Assembly (NCBI RefSeq): GCF_963678635.1
Contig: NC_087062.1
Span: 50,854,178-50,918,177, forward strand
DNA from: Symsagittifera roscoffensis
Lineage: Eukaryota > Xenacoelomorpha > Acoela > Convolutidae
Direction of reading: 5' to 3'
DNA: 64,000 nt
Shown here piece after piece: positions 1 to 12,379 of this stretch (the first letter of the stretch is position 1; the number at the start of each line of letters is the position of its first letter). The notes under the pieces were generated by a model. The model had not been told where the DNA came from, searched no databases, and saw only the letters and a program-made list of their open reading frames with translations. The translations under genes and the position numbers were made by a program.

Positions 1-2486
1 AAAAAACACTACACAAATATGCAATAAATCAAGTATCACAATGCGAAACAGAACCACAAGCTATAGAAACTACAAATGTCATAGCAACATTGTATTCAAA
101 AGCCCGAGCAACAACAGTCACAGGATATAAATTTACAGCAACATTTTCCGAAAAGAAAGTACACTGTTCACAAGTTTCCAATGGAAATAAGAACCGACTT
201 GATCACGAATCATTCTATCAAAGTAATATAGAACGACTTTTACATCTAAATCCCGATGATTGTAAAAACAAACTACTCAGACTAAACATCACAAGAAATA
301 GAAAACACAGACAGGAAAATAGTAAATTTCCAAGTCTTTGCCGATTCTGTACACCAAGCACAACTTGAACGATATCAAGGACATATAAAACTAGACATAA
401 AATACCCATACAACGGCGCACACGGAAGATTAACTTATGATATACACGATAAACACTGGATACCACATATTGGAACAGATGACCCCTCAAACTGCCAAGC
501 AGACACAAAAAATAAAGGATATCAAGAAATAATGTTTTTCGATTGGAAAATAAAACTCGAAAAAGTACAACTCACACGAGATTTATCTGATAACACAATG
601 ATCTATCAAGGAATTAGGTTACCTTGCAAAAATGATCAAGGTTATTGTGACCCCACAACACGGACGCAAGCAACAATTGTTTGGTTTCCCGAAGATACAT
701 GCACAACATTCCAAGTAGCAAAAATACACGCTCGAATGATAAAATTTCATGAAAAATATTTTATAGAATCAATTCCATGCGAAAAAGTAAATCCATCCCG
801 AAAACAAAGTAATTATTTTAGAAATATTCATGATATAGAAAATAAATTGACACGTTTCCAAATATATCAAGAAACAGAAACTGCATGCAAATACAGAAAT
901 CCACTTTATAAGACACAATATTCTGAAATACTTGTCGAATACGAAAAAGGTTTCGACATGACCACTGGAAAAATAAAATTTGACCCTCATGCCACAAATC
1001 ACCCTATTAATGAAGGAACATCATACATCCCAGTTAACTTTCAAAAAAGCACAGGTCAACCTGGTGGAAAACTAAAGCCACATGACAGTAAAAGCACACG
1101 TTTACAAGAACTATCACTAATGAATTGCACCTATTTCGGTAATATTCATTAGGACATCCACTTGGATATGAAGTTAGACTACACAGTTAGTCGAATTTTT
1201 CAAGAAATGTCACTCTCCGAATTAGAAACACTTCACCAATTATACGAATTGGAAAGAACACAAATCCTACAATCACTCGCACTAGCAGTACTAAAAATAC
1301 CCTTCGCAGGATACTTATTATCAGGAAACAGATCAAATTTTCTAGACTACGAAGGAAATATTTTATGGTTTTATACTTGTACCAAAAAAGTATCACCACT
1401 ATATGTTTTTGAAGACAAACGTTGCTATAAAAGAATCCCTATATTCTATAAAAATAAAGTACTTTTTGTCGACACACTCTCAAGACGAACATATTTTTGG
1501 GATACCGCAGTCCCATGTTGATCAGAAAATAGCCACAATGTAGTACAAATGAATCCTGATGAAGATAAATACTATCTCCTTACACCATACCCTACATTAT
1601 GCAATCACCCAGAAAAATTTCACCGGAAAGCATCAGAGCTATTGCTCGTAATCCAAATATTGATTTACAATCAATTGGAATATTTTCTAAATCAGATATC
1701 CAACATCACATTAGAACACAACAATTTCAAGAATTATTAACACAAAGGGACACAATACAAAGACAGTCAATTGACCAGAATTTAAGAAAACTTGCCGAAA
1801 CCGCAGGATTTGCAGATATTTATACACAAGACTATAGCGGATATTTTAAAGACATTAAAGACCACATATATTTAAACGGTGAAAAACACAGACCACAAGA
1901 TATTTCACCTATAAATATCTTCAGTTTTGTCACCCTAAAGAACGAAATTCTAGCTTTTCTAGGATGGCCCTATTACATTTTAGAAAAATTAACTATCTTA
2001 TACGCCATGTTTAATTTTATAGGATTTCTTTTCTCACTCTTAAAAGGAATCTATAACACATGCGCTATACATACACAAGTAAACAGACAAGCAAGTGTAG
2101 CACGTATACAGTTTGAAGGATATTTTGGAATTTTTTCATCATCATTAAACAAAATACTTCTGAATGCACAAATAAAAAAATATAACACAAATATACCCAC
2201 AAGACAAAACACTTACGACGAAGAACACAATAATATAGAGAAAACACCTACCGCACCACAGTTGCCGCCCCTACCACCAAACCATTCACTATCAATAGTT
2301 CCCAGTAATTTCCGAAACCTAGCAATCACAAATAATCCAAATTCTAGACCAAATATAAAACAAAGCCCCATCCAACATTTAATGACACATTATTCACAAA
2401 ATGATAATAAATACAAACAAATTATAGAACAACCCCACACCACTACTTTTCAGTCTCAACATAATCATTTTTTTAGCCCACGATGA
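1..2486 (+). pseudogene. Decayed envelope glycoprotein gene (gB/chuvirus-type), 5' end outside window
   Basis: One protein is spread over several frames. The first third is open in one frame to about 320, then shifts into the frame of 532-1152, which carries a Cys-rich ectodomain (segment TTRTQATIVWFPEDTC). A stop at 1150-1152 is followed by 1162-1521 with LSGNRSNFL and CYKRIPIFY...FVDTLSR...PC. After a stop at 1521 and a frame change near 1600 comes 1599-2486, with a hydrophobic membrane segment (around residues 120-150 of that ORF) and a basic, Pro/Asn-rich tail. The series NRS-FL, CY-RIP-Y and VD-x-SR is what I know from glycoproteins of chuvirus-like and env-bearing retroelement insertions in invertebrate genomes; these are class III, gB-like fusogens. 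The family call is from memory of motif order. At least two stops and two frameshifts make it non-functional. It could belong to an integrated virus or be the env of an LTR element whose pol lies left of the window. Confidence 0.5.
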
Positions 2487-4292
2487 GCCGACAACTTGGA
2501 TCCCTCCATCGCTCAAACTCCCAGCCAGCCAACCTCCAAACTCAAATCCCAATAATCCTTGTTTTTTGTTTTCCCACCACCCGATTTTCCGATTATTAAT
2601 ATATCATCAAGCACGAATTCTGATACTAACTCAGATATTTCAGTTTTATACTCTATCTCACAATTTAATAACCTAATGTAGAAACCCCTGACGAATTTGC
2701 AGACTCCGAACCATCTCCCTCAATTTATACTCAGACCAACTCCTCAGTTTTTTCAAAACCCCCTTTTCAACCAATCCCATCTACTCATCCACTCCCATCC
2801 ATTTCCACACCTTCCTACGCTTCCCAAGTAACCCCAACCTATTCTCCACTTCATTCCGACAGATCATATAATAATTCCCCAGATACCCCCAAATTTCCCA
2901 GGAACTTGATAATTTTATTACCTTACAACAACAGTTAATACACCCTAACACCCTCACAATACATAAACTATCATCCACAATAACATCCTCAAATCCACCT
3001 ACTCCTACACCCTCCTCAGCTTACACTCCATCATTCACACAATCATCCACATCCACCGAAACACCTAGTAGCACTCACCGAGCTTATCGCACTTTTGAAC
3101 GAAAACTCCCAAATCACCCATTCCCGACCAAACCCGGAACAGCCCGCAAATATATTAATCACCCGCAACATACAAACACAAAAAATTTATATGCAATCAA
3201 CTTACCCTCATTTCCGCAATATACATTAAACACACCTAACGATACTAATGACACACGCAATTTTGTAGATGAATATGTTTTAATGCCAACACTTCATTGG
3301 ACAGCTTATTATAATTTTACTAACCCCCTTTGCCTACCACTAACTAATACTCATGACAGCATAGAAAAGAACAAAGACATGCTTTATAGACTCACTACAA
3401 CACTAACACCTCGACAATTTACTTACGTTGGATATAAAAAGTTACTAAAAACATTCACTGCACCCCGAGCTAACGAATTTGCAAAAGAATATTATGACCA
3501 TAATATCATCCGACCTAATCAAGACCAATTTTTAGATGAAGACCGCTTCGCAAACCCGCAACTAACAGAAAATTTTTTCATCAAAACATCATACATATTC
3601 ACACTTAATATTTTTGATAGAAAAAATGATCACATTATTTCAGAATCACTAGCTGATATTCAAGCATACGAAAGCTTCTATGACAAATTTCAGTTATTTT
3701 CACTAACCTTTCACTTTTTTTCACCACAGGAACGCGATTTGCACTGTTCCCACGATATTATGTTATGCACTAAACAAACCCACACATATACATACTATCA
3801 TTTTATACAAAATCGTTTTGATTTGCATACCCCATCAAGACAACCTCACCATCGTTTTCAGTTTCTCAACTCAAAGTACACGTCACCATTTTTCATTAAT
3901 TTTACATATTGCATCAAAATACAAACCTCCACGGCATCCTCCGCAACTATGACCCAGTTACCCAAATGTATATATTTTGTCCCATCACGAAGACCTTCAA
4001 TGCCGAAGAATCTAGACCCTTCCTTATCCCGCATGAATTTATCCAGCCTATTGAAATACCAATATTAGAATTCATTCACAATACTAAATATAATCATAAA
4101 AAATATAACCTCATTCAAAACACACCTTACGAGTTTGCAGTAGGCACCGAAGAACTAAATACCATTAAGGCACTTCAATTGCTTTGGCCACTGCTACAAA
4201 CTAAAAACATCATACGCATACTAGCCAAATTACTAACAAAATCAGATATGATACACGACATCTTCCCCCACGGCTTTTTCCCAGGTGATTAA
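2484..4292 (+). pseudogene. Broken ORF of unknown function directly after the glycoprotein
   Basis: The ATG at 2484 overlaps the glycoprotein stop as ATGA, the compact spacing seen in viral and retroelement genomes. Pieces in changing frames make one protein: a Ser/Pro/Thr-rich, probably disordered N-terminal half (about 2484-3130; frame changes near 2570 and 2900 and a stop near 2682), then a denser domain at about 3130-3910 (an in-frame ATG is at 3283), and after a frame change near 3910 a C-terminal part ending at 4292. If joined it would be roughly 600 residues. I do not recognise the family. A disordered, Pro-rich head followed by a globular domain is compatible with a structural or nucleocapsid-type protein, but that is a guess from composition and position only. 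No zinc knuckle, protease or polymerase motif is visible. Confidence 0.4.
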
Positions 4293-5560
4293 CAGCTGAG
4301 TATTATTTAAAATACTCTTCACTTATAAATTTAAATTAGTACTAACCATTTTCTATCAATGTTTGATTTATATTTCTAGTCTTCACACCACAATCATCTA
4401 CAAAACAGAAAAGAAAAACAAAAACGAAAACTTGTTAAATTCTGTTAAAATTCGTTAATTTCATGCACTAAATAATGTAATAAAATTCATACCAAATGTA
4501 GTAATCTTATTTATAAATTATTTCCCCATGAAGCAGTAAACTTAATTACGATGAAAATTTATAATTTTAAACTTCCCCCAAAACGCAGTAAACTTCAAAT
4601 TCGATGCAATAAATTAATAAAATGACAAAACAGTACTAACCTTTTCATTCTTTTCATTTCACTCGCACAAGAATTCTATCCAAACTCGCACAGCTAACCC
4701 ACGAAGAATTGTTTAAATAATGATTTTAAGTTTCAAGCTTTCACTCTCAACAACTCTAACACACGATAACAAGTTTCAAACTTTCCCTTAACCCGGTTGG
4801 AAAGGAATTATATACTAAACCAAACTAACCAACGCAGCTTACTAAACACCACAAATCATAAAATAACAGCATGACTAAGAAAAGAAAACCAACGGTACCC
4901 AAACCGGATTAACCCAGTTTAAAACTGGATAATTTATTCTTTTGAAGACTATTATAAAGTCTAAGAAAGAAATAATAAAACGCAAAAAAGTCGCAAGACA
5001 AACCCATACCAAAAAAAAATGATTTTTGAAAAAAGGACACAACTAAAGTAACATAAGAAAGACCAACATAAACCCAACATAAAACGTTATCACATAACAG
5101 GACCTCTCAAAGAAACCATACTCCCACTCCTGGCCTAACCCACCAGAGAGGACGTCCTGAGCATGCTCTATAGCCGGCCTAACCCACCGCGCTACATCCA
5201 CGCTTTGTGACCACACTCCTATTTTTAATAAGAGGTACTCAAGGGTGAGTAAGTCTTCAAAATAACCAAACTAAAACAAAACGCTTTTGTGAAAACAACT
5301 ATCTAAAATCATGATTAAAAAATTGAATTATTATAATTTTATAAAATATAAATCATACTTTGCAGTATATAGATCAATACACAACAACAAAGACGAACAT
5401 GCAAAGACTAGATGATCCCATCACACTCAAACAAAAGAATGGCTAAGCACAACCAACATGCCGTCCACAACCATAACTCAAAGGATTTAGAGTACGACTT
5501 GACTTCGCAGAAAAGGACTTCATTGAACTAGACCAATGACCACCTCGATGTTCAAGTATA
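4293..5560. other. AT-rich gene-free stretch
   Basis: No ORF of note occurs on either strand. The stretch is A-rich with short runs. At 5133-5192 a 13-bp motif, GGCCTAACCCACC, occurs twice about 50 bp apart; on the minus strand it reads like a tRNA A box (TAGCGCGGTGGGTTAGG), but no B box follows at the right distance. It may be a truncated tRNA-derived SINE head. Nothing else is recognisable. Confidence 0.4.
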
Positions 5561-6899
5561 CGTACAGATCCGAGTTACAAGGCATCCCTTCCACACAGGA
5601 TCTTGACGCCTTTCCCAGACGAGGTTGCACACAAAACAAGTTCTCTACATAATACAGAAAAACCTGTCATAGCAAACCATTTTGAAATCGGATTGATTTC
5701 ATTGGAGATCACAGTCGTTGTCGAATGACGACGTAACAATTTCCTATCCATAATTCCAGCGTCCTGGAACGTTCTTCTCCAAGAGGAACTGGACAAGAAA
5801 ATGATGTTCGCCAAATACCAACGTTCATCATCCATCCTTCAAATTGCAGAAAGATAGTTCTAAAAAACTCTGTCAACCCCGGATGGGTGGAACCTGATCT
5901 AAACTACATTTTATAATTGGATAAATTGGATATTTTACCACTTTAAAATATTTAATATTAACCAATCATAATCCATCTAACTAACAACCCACTTATTTGT
6001 AAGTGCTGAAATTACTTGTAATTTCAGCACCAGAGAGATTTGAATTTAACTTGGAAATTAGTTGCCTCTCCAAGAGAACTTCAGCAGTTGCAATAAGCCA
6101 GTATACTCTAGATCTATTGAGCCTAGCAGAGACTAGTTAAACACCCTTAGCCTAGTAGATATAAGAGTAAGATTAGGATCGGTATTAGACTAAGAAGTTG
6201 CACGAATCTATCCGGCCGAAAATAAGATAGCGTGAGGAGCAGACGGCGTACCCTATCCAAAATTACTCTATGAGTTATCCACATCGGTCATAACTCACGA
6301 TGTTTCCAGGTCTACCCCGCGATTTTTAGCTATTAAAAGCAATTAATCGATTTGATAGGTTAAGGGCCAAACTATGTGTTATTGTGAATTGTAAGTGCAA
6401 TCTGCAACAAACACTTTGGTCTCCTTTTTTCTTTGACCGTTTCGACAAAAATTTAACCTGTATAACGACTTGTCTCTGGATTTCAAAATCAAACAAAAAC
6501 CAAATTTTGCGCCTGTCCAGTGCACAGTATGACCTCCTAATGTGTATGAAAACTTACTCTTAGTAATATGAGGTAAGGCGTAGAACAGCAATTGGCAGGG
6601 TGTCATGGCCTGAAACACAAATTTCCGTTGTTACCAAGCATTCTCCATCATCTTTGACCAGAAACACTCTTTCCAGGCTTTCCTGCATCAACTTAAGCAA
6701 AGAAAAAATTTAAAATTCGTTGTCAAAATTTGATAAATGAAGGCATCGAAACAGCACGTAACAGCGTAAAATAGCTGAATTCTTTCTCAAAAAAATTGGG
6801 AAAAGCAAGAAACAGCTTTTACGTAAATTTCAAGGCCCAAACCAAACATATTTGCTGTTCCCAGGCCTTTTCTTATCATTTTTAGTGAGTTCTAATCAA
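5561..6899. other. Gene-free stretch, possibly old repeat or LTR-like DNA
   Basis: The only ORFs are short ones without recognisable motifs, for example 5575-5835 on the minus strand. Around 5990-6350 the base composition becomes more even, unlike the flanks, which could mark a solo LTR or another repeat, but no second copy is in the window to prove it. A segment near 6500-6545 (CCAGTGCACAG with TGACCTCCTAATG) is related to sequences near 36,945, 43,250 and 61,630 that share the wording TGTGCA...GGCCTCGTAATGA. This suggests a low-level interspersed repeat family. Confidence 0.3.
6003..6030. repeat. Perfect 13-bp inverted repeat
   Basis: GTGCTGAAATTAC and GTAATTTCAGCAC are exact reverse complements separated by only two bases. 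This could form a cruciform or mark the end of a small insertion. No gene context gives it a role. Confidence 0.7.
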
Positions 6900-6927
6900 A
6901 AAGTGAGAAAACTGATCTGTTGCAAAC

Positions 6928-7240
6928 GGACGGTAGCTGAGCATATACCCAACGCACTCCGGTGGTTTTGGCGTAGGTTCGAATCCGTCCTAGGTCGTTT
7001 TCTTTGTAGAACTCAAATATGAGCCGAACGGCTTCTACTCACAAACACTCACAAACCGGCTTCCAAGTCCCAAAATCTTTTTTTGATTTTTTTAGTTACA
7101 TAAACTAGCTCATAAAACGATCTTGGCTGACTTTGATTGACAGGTTTCAATCTGTCTTAAACCGTGCATTTTCAAAAAAACAACAATACAGTTTGAAAAG
7201 TTAGCGCGTCTTTTGTCAGCACATTTTGTTACCGCGACTC
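6928..7240 (+). repeat. tRNA-like module and leader preceding BEL copy A
   Basis: A pol III A box (TAGCTGAGC, 6934-6942) and a perfect B box (GGTTCGAATCC, 6976-6986) lie at tRNA-like spacing, followed by GTCGTTTTCTT. The downstream 200 bp parallels the spacers at 13,470, 17,660, 20,010 and 22,590 (B box GGTTCGAACCC, then GTCGTTTYCTT, later TGAAAAGCGCGTCTTTTGTCAGCACA). The flanks cannot pair as an acceptor stem, so this is not a tRNA gene. It is either a tRNA-derived SINE caught in the BEL leader or part of the primer-binding neighbourhood. Those array copies keep the B box but have lost a good A box. Confidence 0.55.
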
Positions 7241-7500
7241 GGGACTGTTTCCTGGGACTTCATGTCCCATTCAAAATCCCAGTTGAAGTATTGAAGAAGT
7301 TTGCCAGTTGAAAACGAGCCCAAATTGAGCTCCTCAATGTTCATGAATACATTCAAGAAACCATAGATAACAAAAAACGAAAAAAGATTGTTGAGATCTA
7401 CATCGAGAATGCATTTCCTGGAAAAAGCCGAAATTGAAAGTTTGAAAGTGAGATTTGAGAGCCGATAGTTAAATTTGGCCAAAAAGTCTTAAAGTACTTT
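7216..7500 (+). pseudogene. Gag-like remnant, first of two diverged copies
   Basis: Plus-strand reading across one stop gives LLNVHEYIQETIDN followed by IVEIYIENAF, a charged, helix-prone stretch. The same stretch recurs at about 8490-8600 (LLNVHEYVQETIDN...IVEIYIENAI). Its place between the tRNA-like leader and the recognisable Gag suggests the N-terminal coiled part of a BEL/Pao Gag, but the stretch alone is not diagnostic. The minus-strand ORF here is a shadow. Confidence 0.4.
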
Positions 7501-8489
7501 CGATAAAATACTTTGATTTAAGATAGCAAGTGACTCAAATTTTTAAGAGATTTAGGGCCAAAATTTTGGACCCAAATTGTTCGAGCCTGGTGAACATCCT
7601 TTTATTTAAAAAAATGCAGAAAAACGGAAGCAGGTCAAAAAAAAACTTTTAGCAAAAAGCAACGCCCTCGACCGAAACGCTTGAAATTTCAGTCTAATAA
7701 TTGTAAATTCAGAAAACAATAGTCTTATCGATTAAATTTTACTCCGGCAATTTAACGTTTACTACGAGTGTTCAAAGGTACTTCGACTTGATTTATACGA
7801 CCCCCACTAAATCTTTTTGAAATTTTTTTTGAAGTTAGTAAATCCACTGCGTCTGTTTGCTGTAAAGCCACTGATGGTTTTTATTGACGGTACATTTCCA
7901 TTGTGTCATGGGCTAGAAAAGCAAAGCGCGTAACTCCATAACAAGTTTTTGGTTAATTCTAGTTTTTAATTCGAACGCCGTTAACAACCGTAAGAACTTA
8001 CAACACTACTTTGAGTCAATTTTATACTATCACTCGAATATCCTGGTTTGGCGCGACGTCATAAATAACACAGTTAGTAGACATCGCAGCAATAATTTCA
8101 AACCTTTATCAGAAGATAAATTTGTAGACGTTTTAAAATGCTATCGAGCTGAAATAAGTGCCATTGTGTATTTTCAACGCCGCGGAACTGAGGAGTTATT
8201 TGAAAAATTAAAAACTTCAGTTATCCTAACCAACAGTATAGTCGATCAATTGTTATGAATCAAAATGTAAAACAAAGGATGAGTGATTGCAAAATTAATA
8301 CTTGGCATTACACCAACCCATTCAAATTAGAGATGAAAACTTTCCCGACCACTCGCAATGAACACTTGTTTTAATTTAGGTCTGATTCGTCCCTCTCTTG
8401 AATTGAATAGCATATTGATACAATTTAAGACAATGAAAAAGAACCGATCCCGAAAAAAAAACAGCTCTTTAAGTCTCGCCGTACTTTGG
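7501..8489. other. Gene-free sequence between the two gag-like copies
   Basis: No ORF or motif is recognisable on either strand. The two gag-like fragments flanking it are direct repeats about 1.18 kb apart, so this stretch is probably the interior of a diverged duplication or an old insertion inside gag. Confidence 0.35.
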
Positions 8490-10140
8490 AAACTCAGCTC
8501 CTTAATGTTCATGAATACGTTCAAGAAACCATAGATAACAAAAATCAAAATCTGATTGTTGAGATCTACATCGAGAATGCAATTGTTTTCCTGGAAAAAG
8601 CATTTTATCCAAAAAAGTGAGATAAGTCAAATGGTGGACAAGGCTTCTAAAAGAGATATGATTGGTGTGGAAATTGAACAGTGACATAACCTGTTGACAA
8701 AAATACACGATGAGGTAATTCAAAAAGCTAGGAAATGTAGGATCTGACGGATAAGCAAGAACCAATTCATTGAGTTCGGGGGAAATAGCTTCTTCGAAAA
8801 CTTCCAAAAAACATCAAATTTCACATCGGTCTGGGGTATCAGGTCGAAGTAAAGCCATCTCTTTGGCTTCCAGTCAAAGGAAAAAAGAGTTGTTGTTGGC
8901 TATGTTAAGAACAGAATAGGTTGAGAGACAAAACGAAACATCAAAATGCTTACTAAAACTGAAGTACCCGGAGCTTAAAGTTAAGAAGAGGCCGGTAGAA
9001 TTACAAATCTGCGAGGAAAACAGAAAAAAATAGGTTGAAGCCAAATTAGCTGAAGCTGAGCTGGAGAAAGACTCCGACTATGTTGACCAGTTTGCTAGCT
9101 CGGTAAGCTCTCATAGGGAAACAGCAGATAAAATCACGCAGACATGGGAGGATAATGTTGCGAATTTGAACCCAGTGGTGACTGTAACCGAACCGATTGC
9201 ATAAACTTCTGTATTGAGCACGGTTTATTATAACACCCCGTTGGATGTCTATCCTGCGTCTAACGCTCAATTGGGTGGTCTGTCTTCAGCAATGACGTAA
9301 TGGGCTGAAGTCCCGCCCATGATTCTTAAAAGTGATTCGCAGATTGCACACGGCTCTCAGCACAAAATAGGAAATTAAAATGGTCGATTATAAATCAAAA
9401 TTAAATAATCCCGACCGGTTTATAGCTCCAAACATGTGCATTAATGCTGAGCTTGCCACATCTGCCACAAGTGAAATCTTTCCATCCCCTTCGGATTTAA
9501 AATACCTCCTCATAGTGCAGTTGTTTCAGCAGAACCCCCCCTGTAGGTCATCCCACCTACTTCAGTCAGTTCTAAGAATCGAACTTCGCATCGTGTTTCC
9601 CTGCAACTGCAATACCGTGTTGTGGCTTATTAGCTTTGAATGAGTCCGTTGGAATGGCTTGAATGGATAGGGAGGTTTTGCAGCGCTGTTGAATCAAGTC
9701 AGCTTTTTCGGATGACAGTAAGTTAATTGTTAACTAACGCACATTCAGGTCGTATGAGCAGGTTTGCACTAAGAGTCGTCCTTGAATAAACTTTGGGCCA
9801 TCTCAATTCATCGTGAGATCCCATCTCAAAACACTAAACAGAAATCCACCAGTAAAAATGCACACTACGGAAAGCATTTTTAACTTTGCTTGGGTTATTT
9901 CAAGTATTGTTGATGTGTTCCGATCGCTGTCATTGAAGAACGATCCTAAAAGAACCGCCATCTGAAATTGAGCTTTATGTACGTTGCCTTCGAATATGAA
10001 GGAGTCATGGTCGTCGTACACAGTCAATTTTAATTGGCGTTGCCCTATTCTCTTTGATTTCAACGATTGGTTGAAAGGAGTTGCCGAAACGCATGAAAAC
10101 GTATGAAAACTTTTCCTCGTAAAACAAAAACCAAAGAAAA
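8490..10140 (+). pseudogene. BEL/Pao gag remnant (copy A)
   Basis: Read through many stops and shifts, the plus strand shows a helix-prone N-terminal part (8490-8640), ETADKITQTWEDNVANLNP at about 9118-9175, the Gag signature SPLEWLEWIGRF at 9643-9678, then MHTTESIFNFAWVISSIVDV at about 9858-9917 and VFRSLSLKND just after, and FDFNDWLKGVAETHE at about 10,050-10,100. That order matches the retrotransposon Gag domain of BEL/Pao elements. Between 9720 and 9850 only fragments are visible, so part of the domain is deleted. ORFs on the minus strand here, including the one at 9803-10,522, are shadows without domains. Confidence 0.65.
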
Positions 10141-10860
10141 AAATACCAACCGAGTTTTTGCATCCAGTGCTATGCCGAACAAGGTTGAATATACTTGAAG
10201 TCCGAATGTTAAACATTCGCGATGGGTTCTCAAGGGCTTCAAGGAAAATAACTCTTCTCAGAGAGCAAAGTTTTACGCGGAAGAAAAACTCCTCCTGCAT
10301 CCAAGCGGACATGTGTTCCCTACTCTCCCGAAGGGTAGAATATGCACTACACCTATATAGTGTTCTCCTGCATGGCGCACACTGCATTTTTATCCTCGAA
10401 AGGAAGAAAACAATTCTTCTACCTAAAAAAAATCCGACGGAAAAACAACAGGGTGTTGCAGGTCTTCTCCAGGTTATTGAGCTAAGTGTGTGATCGGAGT
10501 CACAAACCGATATCGCTCTCAATTTGGGTTGTTACGCGAGCAATCACCCCTGGCTTTCAGCAAGTTTTGCCCGCCGTCTGAACTTGTCAGGGAAAAAAAG
10601 TTGATTTGACTCGTAGTTTTAATTCACTGGATATTATTTCGACGGATAAAGTTATTTGAGGTCAAATTATCCGCTGATAAAAAATAACATTGATATTTTT
10701 TTAAGTTAACCGCTTACCTGAAAAATGAAATTACTGCTGGGTCTCAAAATGTTGACCATTTTATCACCACATACGCCAGCTGGATTATATTTTTGCAAGT
10801 GCAATTCTGATCACGAGTAACTTGTTATTCAGGTTAGAGCATGGTTTGAGTTAGAAAACT
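10141..10860 (+). pseudogene. Gag zinc-knuckle end and aspartic protease remnant (copy A)
   Basis: Frames alternate between RAKFYAEEKL (about 10,265), the Cys/His-rich HASGHVF...PKG stretch and VLLHGA (about 10,365), which is the end of the BEL zinc-knuckle region. GLLQVIELSV (about 10,460) and LSASFARRLNLSG (about 10,555-10,590) follow and correspond to the start of the pepsin-like protease domain; the catalytic DSACSN-type loop is represented only by a damaged ASNHPW. The part to 10,860 is the worn protease-RT linker, ending at RAWFELENYGTYKQAEAR, a recognisable lead-in to RT. Confidence 0.6.
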
Positions 10861-11830
10861 ATGGCACATACAAGCAGGCTGAGGCTCGCTCTGCAGCCGA
10901 TCAGCGAGCGCATAAGCATCTTGGGTCAGCAACACACCAGCATGGTGAAAAGATCTCAATCGAATAATATGAGCTGATGATAGCAGTTCGTTATCCATTA
11001 TTTACTACTAGGTTTCGGCGCAAATAGAGACAATCGAAGTGGTCCTTGTTAAGTTTATGTCATTCCGTTTAAACTGCACGATCCGCAGCTTCGCTCCGCC
11101 AGCGAATGGTGTTTGTTAACTATCACGTCTTCCACCCAAACAAGCCGGGTAAGGTCCGTCGGGTTTTAAATGGCACATCGAAGTCTCTATGTCATCCTTT
11201 GAACAAACCTGTACTCATTGGGTCTGATTTACTGCAAAATTTGTTACATATTGTTTTTGCGCTACCTCCAACATCAATTTGCTGTCTCCGCCCATATCGA
11301 GGGTTTGTTTTTTCAGGTTGGGGACCCCCTGTGATCTGTTCTCTTCGCACTTTTGTGTAACGAGGATGCCACTACGGATGTGGAAGTTTTTCAGTACAAC
11401 AGTCAGGTTTTTGGTGCCCTCAACTCCCCGACGTGAGCATACTTCACACTTCAGCAAACAGCTAGGGATAAAGCTGAAAACTTTCCTGAAGCATCAAAGC
11501 AGTTTTTATTAGATTCTAAATGGATGATTACCTCGGTTGAGTCGAGTTTTGCGACGACGCGTTGAAAAAAGCAAGGATATGGTGAACCTTCAAAAAATGG
11601 GGGAATTGAGTCTAACCAAATATTTTAGCAACGCTCCAGCTATTTAAAAAAAGTTGGTTTCCTCAATTGATGTACCGGCAAAATTAAAGTACATTGTGAG
11701 TGGTAGTGACCACTTGAAGTCGTATATGTTGTTGTTAATGGCACCATGGAAATGATATTCTGTTGTTTGTCATGGGATTAACCATGAGCTCCAAACATCA
11801 GTTGTGTAACAAATTGTTCTCAGCTTTGTT
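10835..11830 (+). pseudogene. BEL/Pao reverse transcriptase remnant (copy A)
   Basis: The strongest segment is 11,106-11,240, reading VFHPNKPGKVRRVLNG then LLQNLLHIV, the fingers/palm part of BEL RT. The next frame carries AVSAHIEGLFFQVG (motif A region, D changed to H), then VFQYNSQVFGALNSPT at about 11,385-11,433 and a stop (TGA 11,434-11,436). The YMDD box survives only as MDDYLG at 11,520-11,537 in a third frame, with the Tyr codon replaced by a stop. Thumb residues follow to about 11,830. Two further RT copies share these exact defects. Confidence 0.75.
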
Positions 11831-12240
11831 TCATCGGTCTTCCATCTTATTGATTTGTGGGTTCTCTTCACGGTAACTTGCCTGGTTGTTTTTTGTGCCC
11901 GCATTTTTGAGACTCAAGAACTGAAGTTTCATTCGTGTATGGTAAGGCAAGGTTAGCGCCATTGAGTTTGAGTTTTTTTTCCATTCCAAAGGCAATTTCA
12001 ACAAATAAAATCGGCACCTTTCTGTGGATCGACACCACCGCAGTGCCATACTGGCTTCACTTTAACGATGAAATAGCGACTTCTGTTACAAACCGTGTCT
12101 GTGAAGAAAAAACCACACAACTGTGGATCAATGGTTTCCTGTAAAAAGAGGAAATAATCCCGCGTAATTTGGGACACACTGAAAAACCGGCGGAACGCTT
12201 AAAAGAAAACAATTTGGTCAGGAGTCAAAGCTTCCTCTAA
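11831..12240 (+). pseudogene. BEL/Pao RNase H remnant (copy A)
   Basis: Plus-strand 11,935-12,144 reads KARLAPLSLS then FLWIDTTAVPYWLHFNDEIA and NRVCEEKTTQLWI, a worn form of the RNaseH DST-AV-WLH and ANRV...VDQW block seen better at 25,550-25,660. The catalytic Asp of D-T-T is kept, but the frame breaks on both sides. Downstream bases 12,180-12,260 correspond to the linker ending in SFL-GNV. The ORFs on the minus strand are shadows. Confidence 0.6.
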
Positions 12241-12379
12241 GGCAATGTGAGACCTTTCAAAGCATAGACAATCACAGACGATTCAACACATGCTCTCACG
12301 GGTCTTTTGAAGCGGTCAGAGACCGTTTTTGTTCGGGAGAGGTATTGTAGTTTTTACATTTTTGGCGCCGATGCTATTA

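Noticed and set aside
5900-6350. Solo LTR
   Set aside because: Composition is suggestive, but there is no second copy, no TG...CA boundaries with target duplication, and no polyadenylation signal that I could fix.
6928-7000. Functional tRNA gene
   Set aside because: A and B boxes are present, but acceptor and anticodon stems do not pair.
9803-10522. 239-residue minus-strand ORF
   Set aside because: Lies opposite the Gag remnant, whose plus-strand motifs are clear; no motif on the minus strand.
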